Positions 48,829 to 57,699 of a stretch of DNA of 64,000 nt are shown here, in pieces (within the stretch, counting starts at the first letter, position 1; each line of letters starts with the position of its first letter). The notes below the pieces were generated by a model. That model was not told the origin of the DNA. It did not search any database and saw only the letters and a list, made by a program, of their open reading frames with translations. This stretch comes from UBA2112 sp964596695 (GTDB lineage Bacteria; Patescibacteriota; Saccharimonadia; Saccharimonadales; Saccharimonadaceae), in contig CAZQVE010000003.1 of NCBI GenBank assembly GCA_964596695.1, forward strand, positions 65,835 to 129,834, given 5' to 3'. Made by a program: the position numbers and the translations under genes.

Positions 48829-50628
48829 TCAGAACTTTGTGATAGCTGGGTGGAGTGGCGGGTTAGCTGTATCCTGCCCTGTTGCAGGTGGTGGCGTATT
48901 CGGGTTGGGCGGAAGCGGTGGTAGCGTGTTAGGGGTCGGTAGTGCTGTCTGGAGCGACCGAGCAGGCGGTGGAGCCGGATCTAGGAGAGACGGTTGAGCT
49001 ACCGAAGGCGTCGGCTGCTGCGGCGACGACGCGACCGGGGCTGGAGGTGTTGGTGCTGTGGCGGGAGCTGAGGCTGAGGGTGTTGGTATCGTAGTAGGAG
49101 CTGGAACTGGAACTGGAGCTGGAGGTGCTGCTGCTGGTGTCGGTGTCGGTGTCGGGGTCGGGGTTTGCTTATTCGGTGCTGGAGCGGGGGGTGTTGGCTG
49201 CACGGGTCGGGCTGGTGCGGGTGTGGTTGTCGCTGGTTGGGGCTTTGGTTGGGCGGCTTGAGCGATCGGATGCGCTGCTACTGGCTGCGAAGGCGCGGGC
49301 TTTAGCGGTGTGGCGGGCGCTGCCGTAGGAGTGGGGCTTGGCGGAGTCGGTGTAGCTGTGGCGGGGGGAGGAGTGGCGGGCGTAGGGGTTGTTGCCGGTT
49401 CGGCGAGCAGCCCCTTCGGATCCCATGGCGCAGGCGTGGCAGTTGCGGGCGCTGGAGCGAATACGGATATAGCCGGTGTCGCCACGGGGCGACGGGCGAC
49501 ATTTGCTTGAACCGCTGCCCCTGAGATAATACCCTGAAGAGATGTTGAAGATTCAACGACAGGTTTCTCTGGTTTACGCATTCGCCGTAACAAAAGAATC
49601 GTGAGCGGCGTGCCGATTATGGCGACGGCAGCAACGGCTCCGGCAATTATCAAAATCAGAGGTGGTGCGGCTGCTGGTAAAGTGACAACTATCGGACGAC
49701 CGACGTCCTCGATATTTACGGTGGCCGATCGGTTGATTTTTTGTCCGTTGTACGAAACCAAGATGCTATGCCCGCCGGTGAGTACGTTCGAAAAGGACGC
49801 GAGACCCTTGCTGTCCGTAGTAGCTTTATGCGAGCCATCAAGAGTGACTTGCGCGCCTTTGACCGGGGCGCCGGTGTTGTCGTTGACACTTACGATCAAC
49901 GGTACGACCGTAGCCGACCGACTATCAGTGGGAGTTTCTGTATCTGAAGATGTATCTGGGTCGGATTTCTTGTCAGAGTTCGAGGTGGGTGTCTTGCTAG
50001 ATGATGATGTAGATGACGACTTTGTCGTTGATCCGGGCTTCGTGCTTGATGATGGCTTCGTCGTCGATCCGCCGCCGCCTCCTGAGTCAGGTGGCGGCGT
50101 AGGTGATGATGGGTCATCCGGCGCGTCTGGTGGCGGCGAAGATTCGGGAGCCGTAATAAGAACCGTAGCGAGGACTTTATTGTAGTCGCACGTGATACTG
50201 CCATACCCCTGAACTGTCGCTATATTGTTTTTGAGACGAATGACAATAGAGTCACCGACCGAACCGGTGGCGTTGATCACCCAATCCGGGTAGTAGCCTA
50301 CGTACGTACTCTTGCCTGTCGTGGGGCTCGGATCGGTTCGCCAGAAGTTGTTACTGTATGTCGAGGACGAGGTGTTGGTTGCGGTCATATTGTTTTGCGA
50401 AGCCGTTACGGTCATACCGTAGCTGTTGGACGGTTGAATCGTGATATTGGTTACAGTGAAGACCTTTCCCTGCTCGACGCTCGTCGGTGTCGTGGCCCTA
50501 AATGTCGTCGGGACGCCACTGCATTGCTCCGTGACGGCCCAGTCCTTTGCGGATACTTGCGCAGTCGGAATAAGGAGATTCAGTATACTAACTAACGCAA
50601 TGCCAATGATGGGCAACTTATACCGCAT
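48829..50628 (-). CDS. Secreted/anchored proline-rich surface protein
   Basis: The 599-residue protein has a signal peptide (residues 1-28, ending VSA). A beta-rich outer domain of about 140 residues and a Ser/Thr/Asp linker follow. A carboxypeptidase-regulatory-like beta domain (VSVNDNTGAPVKGAQVTLDG) precedes one membrane helix near 325-350, and about 240 residues are almost all Pro, Ala and Thr. By topology the Pro-rich tail would be cytoplasmic unless the helix inserts the other way. AAAGGAG precedes the ATG. It lies between the two sensor modules. Confidence 0.75.
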   Translation of the reverse strand: MRYKLPIIGIALVSILNLLIPTAQVSAKDWAVTEQCSGVPTTFRATTPTSVEQGKVFTVTNITIQPSNSYGMTVTASQNNMTATNTSSSTYSNNFWRTDPSPTTGKSTYVGYYPDWVINATGSVGDSIVIRLKNNIATVQGYGSITCDYNKVLATVLITAPESSPPPDAPDDPSSPTPPPDSGGGGGSTTKPSSSTKPGSTTKSSSTSSSSKTPTSNSDKKSDPDTSSDTETPTDSRSATVVPLIVSVNDNTGAPVKGAQVTLDGSHKATTDSKGLASFSNVLTGGHSILVSYNGQKINRSATVNIEDVGRPIVVTLPAAAPPLILIIAGAVAAVAIIGTPLTILLLRRMRKPEKPVVESSTSLQGIISGAAVQANVARRPVATPAISVFAPAPATATPAPWDPKGLLAEPATTPTPATPPPATATPTPPSPTPTAAPATPLKPAPSQPVAAHPIAQAAQPKPQPATTTPAPARPVQPTPPAPAPNKQTPTPTPTPTPAAAPPAPVPVPAPTTIPTPSASAPATAPTPPAPVASSPQQPTPSVAQPSLLDPAPPPARSLQTALPTPNTLPPLPPNPNTPPPATGQDTANPPLHPAITKF

Positions 50629-50670
50629 GCTTCTCCTTTAAAACCTTATGTTTATTGTAACACCTTGGCA

Positions 50671-51054
50671 CTAATCTTCCTCCAGTGATCTAATGACTCG
50701 CGGCAAATCCTTCGGCAATATGTCGGCCTTGATAATAAATCCGTCGGCACCGTTGTTCATGGCGTTGTCCGCGACACTGCGTTGTGCCAGGTTGGTTAAC
50801 ACGATGATTTTCGCATTGACACAGTTGTGTACGGGATTTGTCCGCAACTCCTTGAGGATTTGCAGGCCGGAGACGCCAGGAAGCATGACATCGAGGAATA
50901 TGACGTCAGGGTGGAACTGAGTGAGTTTGGTGTATACCTCCTCGATACTGTCTGCTACCTCTACCGTGTACTGCTCGTTGGCGAGCGCCATTCGGTAGAG
51001 ATCACGTATCATCGGGTCATCTTCAACGAGTAGGACGTTTCTTAAACCAGCCAC
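50671..51054 (-). CDS. Stand-alone receiver domain response regulator, second copy
   Basis: This is a 127-residue CheY-like receiver and paralogue of the protein at 45089: acidic pair, D55 in VIFLDVMLPGVSG, T in IVLTNLA and K in GFIIKADILP. It has no output domain. It starts at GTG 51054, 5 bases after AGGAGG, and overlaps the kinase gene by the same 32 bp as the first copy. The two receivers differ mainly in surface helices, so they may be insulated from each other or compete for one target. Confidence 0.92.
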   Translation of the reverse strand: MAGLRNVLLVEDDPMIRDLYRMALANEQYTVEVADSIEEVYTKLTQFHPDVIFLDVMLPGVSGLQILKELRTNPVHNCVNAKIIVLTNLAQRSVADNAMNNGADGFIIKADILPKDLPRVIRSLEED

Positions 51055-53347
51055 GTATACCTCCTGACGTGTTTTTAGCTATCTGCTCGTCATCTCTGAC
51101 GGGATCGTAAATAGGCAGCGTAAAGTAGAATGTCGAACCCTTGCCTTTGTCGGGTTCGATACCAATCGTTCCGTTTTGCAGTTCAATGATCGTTTTAGAA
51201 ATATACAACCCCAAACCTGTGCCTCGGGTGCCGGCAATTAGGCTGCGTTCCGCTCGATAAAACTTGGTAAACAGCCGGTCGCGTAGCTCTTCGGGTATGC
51301 CGGGGCCATTATCTACTACTTCGACGCGAACCGAATCTTTGTCCGTAATCAGATTTACCTTTATCTTGCCGCCCTTGCCGGTGTACTTCAGCGCATTACC
51401 TATGAGGTTGTTTAATACCTCCACGATAGATGCCGTATCGGCGGGGACATACACGGTACTGGACGTGTTGGCGCTGTATGTGATGATCTGTTCTTTTTGC
51501 GCTGCGATTGACTTATGTTGATTGACGTTTTCGCTGACAAGCTTCGTGAAGTTGAGTTTCTCGATAAATATCTCCATATCGCCGCGCTCGATACGTGCGA
51601 TATTGAGCAGTTTATTAATAAGAGCGCGCAACTGATCGGCGCCGTCGATGGCCTTAGATAAGTTTTCGAGGTTAAAAACGGAGAGCTCTTTGACGGCGGT
51701 ACCGGTATTGAGCATGTCCAGATACCCCCTCACGACAGTCAGCGGTGTTCTAAGTTCATGGGCGGCAATGGCGACGAAGTCGAGTTTCATGAAGTTAAGC
51801 TCACGACTTGCCGTCTGGTCGTGCAGGGTGATAATCGCGGCGATATCGCTGTTTTTGTGATCAAGTACCGCTACCATGATGTCGACGTACGCCACTGAAT
51901 CGTCATGCGGCAGGGTTAAGTCAGAGTAGCGATAGATTCCGCCGTTTGCCAGGTCCGGCGTGAAGCTCTCGCCGTCATGCTGGAACGGATATACATCGGT
52001 CATGAGCTTACCTGCGAGCGTTGATGGGTTGTCGTTAATCAGAAGGGCTGCAGGGGGATTGACTGATATGATTCGTCCATCCGCGTCAACTGCTATAACG
52101 CCGTCGCTCACGCTGTTGATAATGTTGTTTAGCTTGATCTGCTCTAGCTTGAGTTGGAGGTTATTGGATCGCAGGTCATTAATGAGTTTGTTAATGCTCA
52201 TCGCCATACTGTTAAATGTATCGGCAAGTTCTTGCATCTCGTCTTTTGTCTTGACGGCAATCTCCTGGTCGAATTCCCCCCGAGCCATACGTTTGGCACC
52301 GAGGGACAACGTCTTGATAGGCCGAATAAGCTGTCGGCTAAAGAAGACACCGACGCATATCGTGAGGATAATCATGCTTATACCAAGGATGGCCGCCAAC
52401 TGAATATAAGAGTTTATGCTTGAGTAGATACTATCGACAGGCTCTTCGACCACAACAGCCCAGTTGGTCAATGTTTTGCGTGGCGTACTGATGACATCTT
52501 GGTTAGTTTCCGAGACTGTTTGTTGAGTCTCGCTGCTATTCGCAAGGAATTGACGGACGACCTGGGTGTCCTTTATCTGCGTGTGGGCGTTAAGAAACTT
52601 TTTATCCGGGTGCGCGACAAGGTTTCCAACATTGTCTACGACGTACGCGTAGCCGCCGTCACCAATCTTGGTCGACAAGACGGATTTCCATAGGTCGCTT
52701 ATGTTGAAATAACCTATCAGAGCTCCAGCGAGGTTTTCTTTGGGACCGCTTTGCGCGGCGAATAATCCGTCGGTTGCCGGGTTATACTTTTTCAATATGA
52801 GCGTGCCGATTGAGATTTGTGGACGATTATTAGCGTCGCGACCGACGGATACGAAGTAAGACTTGCCCGCGAGAACGTTCAATACCTCCGGACCTAAGCT
52901 ACGAACGTCATCGGTTTTTGTCAGTTTGCCATCCTGCATCTTCAGCGTATGACCATTGCCGACGTCTCCGTTAGGCGACATGAGGCTCACCTGCTCAAGC
53001 GTACTGTCCTGGTTAAAGAGCTGGGCAAGGTTGGCGTCCATCTGCTGTGAAGTGAATTCGTGAGTTGAATAGAGCCTACCGATATACACCAACATATTGA
53101 TCTTGCCGGCCAGGTAATTGTCGACACGGCGAGCGAGGTCAGTGGCCACCGCCTGCTGCTTAGCGGCCGTGTTTTTGAGCATCTCTTCCTTGGCGATGAT
53201 CGTGAGCGGGATACCAATAGTCAGGAATGGGATAAGCGCGATACACAAGAAATAAACGAATATCTTGGTGGAAATCTTCAGACGGAAAAGTCGCCTCAAC
53301 CTATACGGAAGCCCTTTTTTGTCAGAAGTGCCTTCTCCACCGTGCAT
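51023..53347 (-). CDS. Sensor histidine kinase with Cache, HAMP and PAS domains, second copy
   Basis: This 774-residue kinase has the same plan as the one at 45441: a first helix near 30-52, a dCache outer region with DGGYAYVVDNVGNLVAHPD, a second helix near 325, HAMP (RPIKTLSLGAKRMARGEF), PAS (INSVSDGVIAVDADG), and kinase blocks AAHELRTPL and GTRGTGLGLYISK. The kinase cores are much more alike than the Cache regions, so the two probably sense different ligands. It and its receiver form a module duplicated from, or with, the first. Confidence 0.93.
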   Translation of the reverse strand: MHGGEGTSDKKGLPYRLRRLFRLKISTKIFVYFLCIALIPFLTIGIPLTIIAKEEMLKNTAAKQQAVATDLARRVDNYLAGKINMLVYIGRLYSTHEFTSQQMDANLAQLFNQDSTLEQVSLMSPNGDVGNGHTLKMQDGKLTKTDDVRSLGPEVLNVLAGKSYFVSVGRDANNRPQISIGTLILKKYNPATDGLFAAQSGPKENLAGALIGYFNISDLWKSVLSTKIGDGGYAYVVDNVGNLVAHPDKKFLNAHTQIKDTQVVRQFLANSSETQQTVSETNQDVISTPRKTLTNWAVVVEEPVDSIYSSINSYIQLAAILGISMIILTICVGVFFSRQLIRPIKTLSLGAKRMARGEFDQEIAVKTKDEMQELADTFNSMAMSINKLINDLRSNNLQLKLEQIKLNNIINSVSDGVIAVDADGRIISVNPPAALLINDNPSTLAGKLMTDVYPFQHDGESFTPDLANGGIYRYSDLTLPHDDSVAYVDIMVAVLDHKNSDIAAIITLHDQTASRELNFMKLDFVAIAAHELRTPLTVVRGYLDMLNTGTAVKELSVFNLENLSKAIDGADQLRALINKLLNIARIERGDMEIFIEKLNFTKLVSENVNQHKSIAAQKEQIITYSANTSSTVYVPADTASIVEVLNNLIGNALKYTGKGGKIKVNLITDKDSVRVEVVDNGPGIPEELRDRLFTKFYRAERSLIAGTRGTGLGLYISKTIIELQNGTIGIEPDKGKGSTFYFTLPIYDPVRDDEQIAKNTSGGIRGWFKKRPTR

Positions 53348-53387
53348 TACTCTATAATGCTAATACTTATCGCCTCATATGTCGAGA
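53348..53387 (-). promoter_or_regulatory. Upstream element shared by the two sensor modules, copy 2
   Basis: This is the counterpart of 47679-47716. The minus strand reads CTCGACATAT, CGATAAG, then TATTAGCATTATAG just before the ATG. Confidence 0.5.
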
Positions 53388-53397
53388 GCTAAAGGAG

Positions 53398-55602
53398 TTA
53401 TTTTTTGTTATGGAATAGTCGCGATGGCCACCACGCGATTCGGCCAACCTCCAAGGTGATTGCCGGCACGAGCAGCGATCGTACGACAATAGTGTCAAGC
53501 AGGACGCCGAATGTTACGATAAATGCTATTTGACCGAGGAAAAGCATAGGGATGACGCTAAGCGACGCGAACGTTGCGGCGAGGACGATACCGGCACTTG
53601 TAATCACACCACCTGTGACGATCAGGCCTTTTATCGTACCTTCTTGGACACCATTTTTGACTGTTTCCTCGCGGACACGTGTCATAAGGAATATATTGTA
53701 GTCGATACCGAGTGCGACCAGAAAAACAAAGCCAAAGATGATCACGGCTGGATCCGACCCTGGGAAATGCCAGATGTGATTGAATAGGAGCGCTGAAGCG
53801 CCCATCGTGGCACCGAATGACAAGATTGTCGAAAGTAGCAGTAAGAGCGGTGCAACGATCGCTCGGAGTAGCAGCATGAGGATAATCGTGATTGCTAGCA
53901 GTGTGATCGGTATGATAGCTCGTATATCGCTCTCGGACGACGCATTCGTATCTAGTTGCGCTGCACTTGCGCCACCGATAACCGCGTTGTCGTCGGCCTT
54001 TTGCACCTTATCGCGAAGTCGTGTAATCGTATCGCGTGCTGTCAGCGAACCTGACGAGTCGGTGAGAATAGCCTGCAGGAGTACGTTTCCGTCGACGACC
54101 TTTATATCTCCACCACCTCGGAGCGTGGGAGGTATCTGCTGGGCAGGCTGTCTCTTGGCTGCAGCTCTTAATTTTCTCTGCATATCTTCAGCCGTTTTGC
54201 CGACCGGCTTAGCGCCCGCGCCTGCTCCCGACGTAGCGATAGTGACGGATGAGACCCCCTTGTCGGCATCGAGTATCTTTATAACACCGTCCAGCTTGTT
54301 TTTGTTGACAATGATATATGCCGGAGCGCCCGATCCTGGCGGAAAATGCGCGTCGACAATCTTCTGTCCGTCGTGGCTCTCCGATCCGCCCATTATGACA
54401 TCACTTTGCGGAACACCATCTGCTCTTAATTGCGGGACGCCAACACAGGCGACAAGCAATAGGGCGATCGTTGAGACTATCCATATTCGGCGTGGATGGC
54501 GCTGAACGAACGCGCCTACCCTTGCCCAGACCGGGTGATTGTCCATGTAGCGAAGCTCTGCTTTTTCGCGGACGTACTTCGGTATTCTTGGCCAAAAAAC
54601 CACTCGACGGAACAGGAGGAGTACGCACGGCAAGAATGTCAGAGTCGCAAGTATGGAAAAGACGATACCGATTCCTCCGACGGGACCGAGCGCCCTGTTT
54701 GATTCCAGGTCTGAAACAAGAAGACAAAGCAGCCCCACGGTGACTGTCGCGCCAGCTGCAATAATAGCTTGATACGATGATTTCAGCGCTGCGAACGTCG
54801 CCTTTAGCGTATCTTTGCGGAGGGTCAACTCCTCACGATATCGCGCGATATAGAGTAGCGAGTAGTCCGTCGCGGCACCGATGACCAGGATAAAGAATAT
54901 ACCCTGTACCTGCACGTTCATCTGGATAACCCCGGCTTCCGTAAGGTTATATACGACGATGACTGCCGTGGCAAGCGCTGTTAGAGCCGAACTAAGTACG
55001 ATGAACGGAAGGAATGGTGATCGGTACACGGCTAGCAGGATAAGGAATACGGCCAGCACTGCTACGATCAGTAGTCTTCCGTCAACACCGGAAAATGCGT
55101 TCTGTAAGGTATAGGAATATGACGCAGGCCCCGTGAGCTTATAGGAGACGGGCAGATCAAGATCGGATAGTCGCTGTTTTAGTTGAGGAAATATAGTCTT
55201 AAAATCACCGTCGCTCGCGAGTGGCACTATCGTTATGGCTGCTTCGCCGTCTTCGGACGCAACGGGCTGCGAGATGGTGCCTTTGACTCCCTCGACGCTA
55301 GCGAGTTGATCGTCGACCGCTCCAAGCCGCGCTATGTCTTTGTCTGAAAGCTTTTCGCCGTGTTTGTCGTAAACGATAACAACAGGAATCGCCTTGTCGC
55401 TACCACTAAATTTTACAAGTTGTTTATTTGCAAGCGACGACTCGGCATTACTGGGGAGGAACGAATCGAGGTCGGTACTCGAAAGATCCGATAATTTGCT
55501 TATATACTGACCGCCGATAGCAGCGAGTACCAGCCAGCCGACAATAAGAATACCCGGAAGCAAGACACGAACCCAAGCCATGGCACTTCTGTTTTTTGTC
55601 AT
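53398..55602 (-). CDS. MMPL-family RND transporter
   Basis: This 734-residue membrane protein has the two-fold RND layout: one helix, an outer domain, then five helices, repeated. MMPL signs are GAATDYSLLYIARYREEL near 242 and VFLVALGIDYNIFLMTRVREE near 625, with GGVITSAGIVLAATF. These proteins export lipids or small molecules using the proton gradient. It resembles the actinobacterial YdfJ-type. -10 TACACT lies 7 bases before ATG 55602. It is separated from the kinase by 50 bp. The cargo is unknown. Confidence 0.92.
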   Translation of the reverse strand: MTKNRSAMAWVRVLLPGILIVGWLVLAAIGGQYISKLSDLSSTDLDSFLPSNAESSLANKQLVKFSGSDKAIPVVIVYDKHGEKLSDKDIARLGAVDDQLASVEGVKGTISQPVASEDGEAAITIVPLASDGDFKTIFPQLKQRLSDLDLPVSYKLTGPASYSYTLQNAFSGVDGRLLIVAVLAVFLILLAVYRSPFLPFIVLSSALTALATAVIVVYNLTEAGVIQMNVQVQGIFFILVIGAATDYSLLYIARYREELTLRKDTLKATFAALKSSYQAIIAAGATVTVGLLCLLVSDLESNRALGPVGGIGIVFSILATLTFLPCVLLLFRRVVFWPRIPKYVREKAELRYMDNHPVWARVGAFVQRHPRRIWIVSTIALLLVACVGVPQLRADGVPQSDVIMGGSESHDGQKIVDAHFPPGSGAPAYIIVNKNKLDGVIKILDADKGVSSVTIATSGAGAGAKPVGKTAEDMQRKLRAAAKRQPAQQIPPTLRGGGDIKVVDGNVLLQAILTDSSGSLTARDTITRLRDKVQKADDNAVIGGASAAQLDTNASSESDIRAIIPITLLAITIILMLLLRAIVAPLLLLLSTILSFGATMGASALLFNHIWHFPGSDPAVIIFGFVFLVALGIDYNIFLMTRVREETVKNGVQEGTIKGLIVTGGVITSAGIVLAATFASLSVIPMLFLGQIAFIVTFGVLLDTIVVRSLLVPAITLEVGRIAWWPSRLFHNKK

Positions 55603-55720
55603 TCACTGTAGTGTAGCAAGAAATATAAAACCATAAAAGCTTACACGGACTGCCCGCAGTGGTTATGATTGTAAATTTTTTCGCACAGTGGGATAATACA
55701 GAAAATTATCGGAGAATTCT

Positions 55721-56818
55721 ATGCATGGACGACGATATCGGTTACAGCTTGAAAAGGGCGAACGACAAGGCCTGATCGTTGATCGCAGCGGTAACCCTGT
55801 CGTTAACGGTGAGGGAACCGAGCTGAGGGGTGCGGTACTCGACCGTCGCTCTATAGTGGCGCGTAATTTTGGTACGGTCGCGCTCGCGACAATGGTTGCC
55901 CGCGGCGTCGAGCAGGTCATGCATCCGGCAATTGGCGGCGCCGTAGAGTATGTGTCGGATTTTTGGAACGGTCCGATTGGACGTGTTTACCGCTCGATGC
56001 CGCCGATTCTTAACGTGGTCTACGCCAACGACCTCGAGGCGTGGGGCGAGCAAGTACGGGACTATCACAGAAACATCAAAGGCTTCGACGAAAAAGGCCG
56101 TGGCTTTCATGCGCTTCATACCGAGCCGTTTTATTGGGCGCACGATACGTTCGTCGACGTCAATAGGCGTGTCGCGAAGCACTATAGCCCCTATCAGTTT
56201 ACTGAGGAGGATTGGCACCAGCTGCAGTTGGAGTCGAACACCTGGTACTCACGCTACAGTATGCCGATGAATATAGTGCCCGGCAGTGATGAGGAATACC
56301 GTGAGTGGCGCGCAGATATTGTCAATAACAGGCTCGAAATGACACCCAGCGCCGACCGGGCTATTAATATGCTCATGGAGGGCAAGCTACCCCTGCACGA
56401 AGTCGTGCCGCGGCAGTTCCGCTGGCTGGCTAGGGCTGCTCTGATGCCTGTCGGCGAAGCGGCGCGAATATTCGGTATCGGCGAGATGTCGGAAGACGTA
56501 CGTGAACGGTTCGACATACCCTTCTCGGCCGATGATCAGGAAAAACTGGATAACTTCCGCGGCGTTTCGAGACTGCTCTGGCGACCGACGCCGAAGCCTC
56601 TTCTCTATAATGACGAAGCGTACGGTGCTCGCTTGCGCGAGACGGGCGGAAGGCACGATAATGTGATCGACCTTGTTGCCTATAACGGGATTCAGGCTAC
56701 ATATCGCGGACTGAAATTCGGCGTCGCCACCGTCAAACAAACGGTTAATAGGGCAAACAGAGTGGTCGATGCCGCTCAAGATGTTACTCAAAACGTACGT
56801 TCGCTCATTTCTGCATGA
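55721..56818 (+). CDS. MpaB-like (DUF2236) oxygenase family protein, probable
   Basis: The 365-residue protein shows the DUF2236/MpaB plan: a helix region, then HTEPFYWAHDTFVDVNRR near 130 (the family's conserved histidine-containing helix). FTEEDWHQLQLES and a MPMNIVPGSDEEYREWR block follow, then a C-terminal WLARAALMPVGEAAR segment. Family members (latex-clearing protein, MpaB) bind heme b through histidines and oxidise hydrophobic substrates. It appears soluble, with a possible hydrophobic stretch near residue 45. GGAG lies 6 bases before ATG 55721. It is read from motif order only, so moderate confidence. Confidence 0.6.
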   Translation: MHGRRYRLQLEKGERQGLIVDRSGNPVVNGEGTELRGAVLDRRSIVARNFGTVALATMVARGVEQVMHPAIGGAVEYVSDFWNGPIGRVYRSMPPILNVVYANDLEAWGEQVRDYHRNIKGFDEKGRGFHALHTEPFYWAHDTFVDVNRRVAKHYSPYQFTEEDWHQLQLESNTWYSRYSMPMNIVPGSDEEYREWRADIVNNRLEMTPSADRAINMLMEGKLPLHEVVPRQFRWLARAALMPVGEAARIFGIGEMSEDVRERFDIPFSADDQEKLDNFRGVSRLLWRPTPKPLLYNDEAYGARLRETGGRHDNVIDLVAYNGIQATYRGLKFGVATVKQTVNRANRVVDAAQDVTQNVRSLISA

Positions 56819-56819
56819 T

Positions 56820-56848
56820 TTGACACAACTCGTTAAAGTTGTTATTAT
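56820..56848 (+). promoter_or_regulatory. Promoter with internal inverted repeat
   Basis: -35 TTGACA (56820-56825), 17-bp spacer, -10 TATTAT (56843-56848). The spacer holds ACAACT-CGTTAA-AGTTGT (56825-56842), a perfect 6-bp inverted repeat that a repressor could use. The ATG follows 11 bases after the -10. Confidence 0.6.
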
Positions 56849-56859
56849 TAAACACCGAA

Positions 56860-57699
56860 ATGGAAGGCAATAATCGTCCCCTCGCTCTTAATTCGTGGGT
56901 GGATATGAGTGGATCGAATTCATACCTGGCGGCAATAGAAGCTGTCGATGCTGTGTTTGATAAACGTCACGACCCATTGTTCCAACAGCACCCCAATTTG
57001 ATGCATTTTATAGTCAGTTCGCTTTATGAGCGTATCGCGTCTCAGAGCCGAGAGAATTACGATCAATATGCTGTAGTAGAGGCGCGGCTGACGGGGGCCG
57101 ATATCGACTATATCCAAGGCAATAAACAGCCGGCAGAACTCGTGTCGTTTTTGGATAAAGTCGACGACTTGCCGTCAATCGAGATTGGCCGCCGGACACT
57201 TCATCCTGGCATGCGGCAGATAAACGATCTCATCGACAAACCTATCCGACAAAATCTTGATCAAGCGAACTACCTAGAAACGACGGCTCGCAAATCAGCA
57301 CCACTCTATAGGATCAAAAATCTCAATGTCGTCGACGACTCCGAGCAGTATTACGCACAAATCGATCGCAAGAGAGTCGTACGGCAGCACTTTGGCGGCC
57401 AGGTACTTACAGTCGTTCGCAATAGTATTGTTTTGCATAACGACGCCAAAAACTTGCCAGCTCCGATCCGCGACATCATAAGGACGGAGCGCGAAAAAGC
57501 GCGCGCCGTACAGAAATATGACTACGATCAACACTCCGAAGAGCTACTGGAGCACGTCGACGCTCACCTACCGGATAGGATGGATAGCGGCCTGCCGTTA
57601 TGGATGGTGCCGATTCTCACGACGTACTACTCGGTCAAAAGTGACTTTATCGTTGCTGAGAACCTGAAGAATTTCGAAGATGATCCGGACCTAGCGTAA
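56860..57699 (+). CDS. Hypothetical protein
   Basis: This 279-residue soluble protein is not recognised. It is rich in charged residues and helices, with a beta stretch around QVLTVVRNSIVLHND. The C-terminal part YYSVKSDFIVAENLKNFED is hydrophilic. ATG 56860 follows the promoter at 56820 by 11 bases; the frame extends 7 codons up into the -10 box, which cannot be translated. Its last 73 bp overlap the end of tmk on the other strand, so the two 3' ends share coding DNA. Confidence 0.65.
   Translation: MEGNNRPLALNSWVDMSGSNSYLAAIEAVDAVFDKRHDPLFQQHPNLMHFIVSSLYERIASQSRENYDQYAVVEARLTGADIDYIQGNKQPAELVSFLDKVDDLPSIEIGRRTLHPGMRQINDLIDKPIRQNLDQANYLETTARKSAPLYRIKNLNVVDDSEQYYAQIDRKRVVRQHFGGQVLTVVRNSIVLHNDAKNLPAPIRDIIRTEREKARAVQKYDYDQHSEELLEHVDAHLPDRMDSGLPLWMVPILTTYYSVKSDFIVAENLKNFEDDPDLA

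Noticed and set aside
49058..49510. Glycine/valine-rich plus-strand frames
   Set aside because: These are antisense to the proline/alanine-rich tail of the surface protein and mirror its composition; no start signals.
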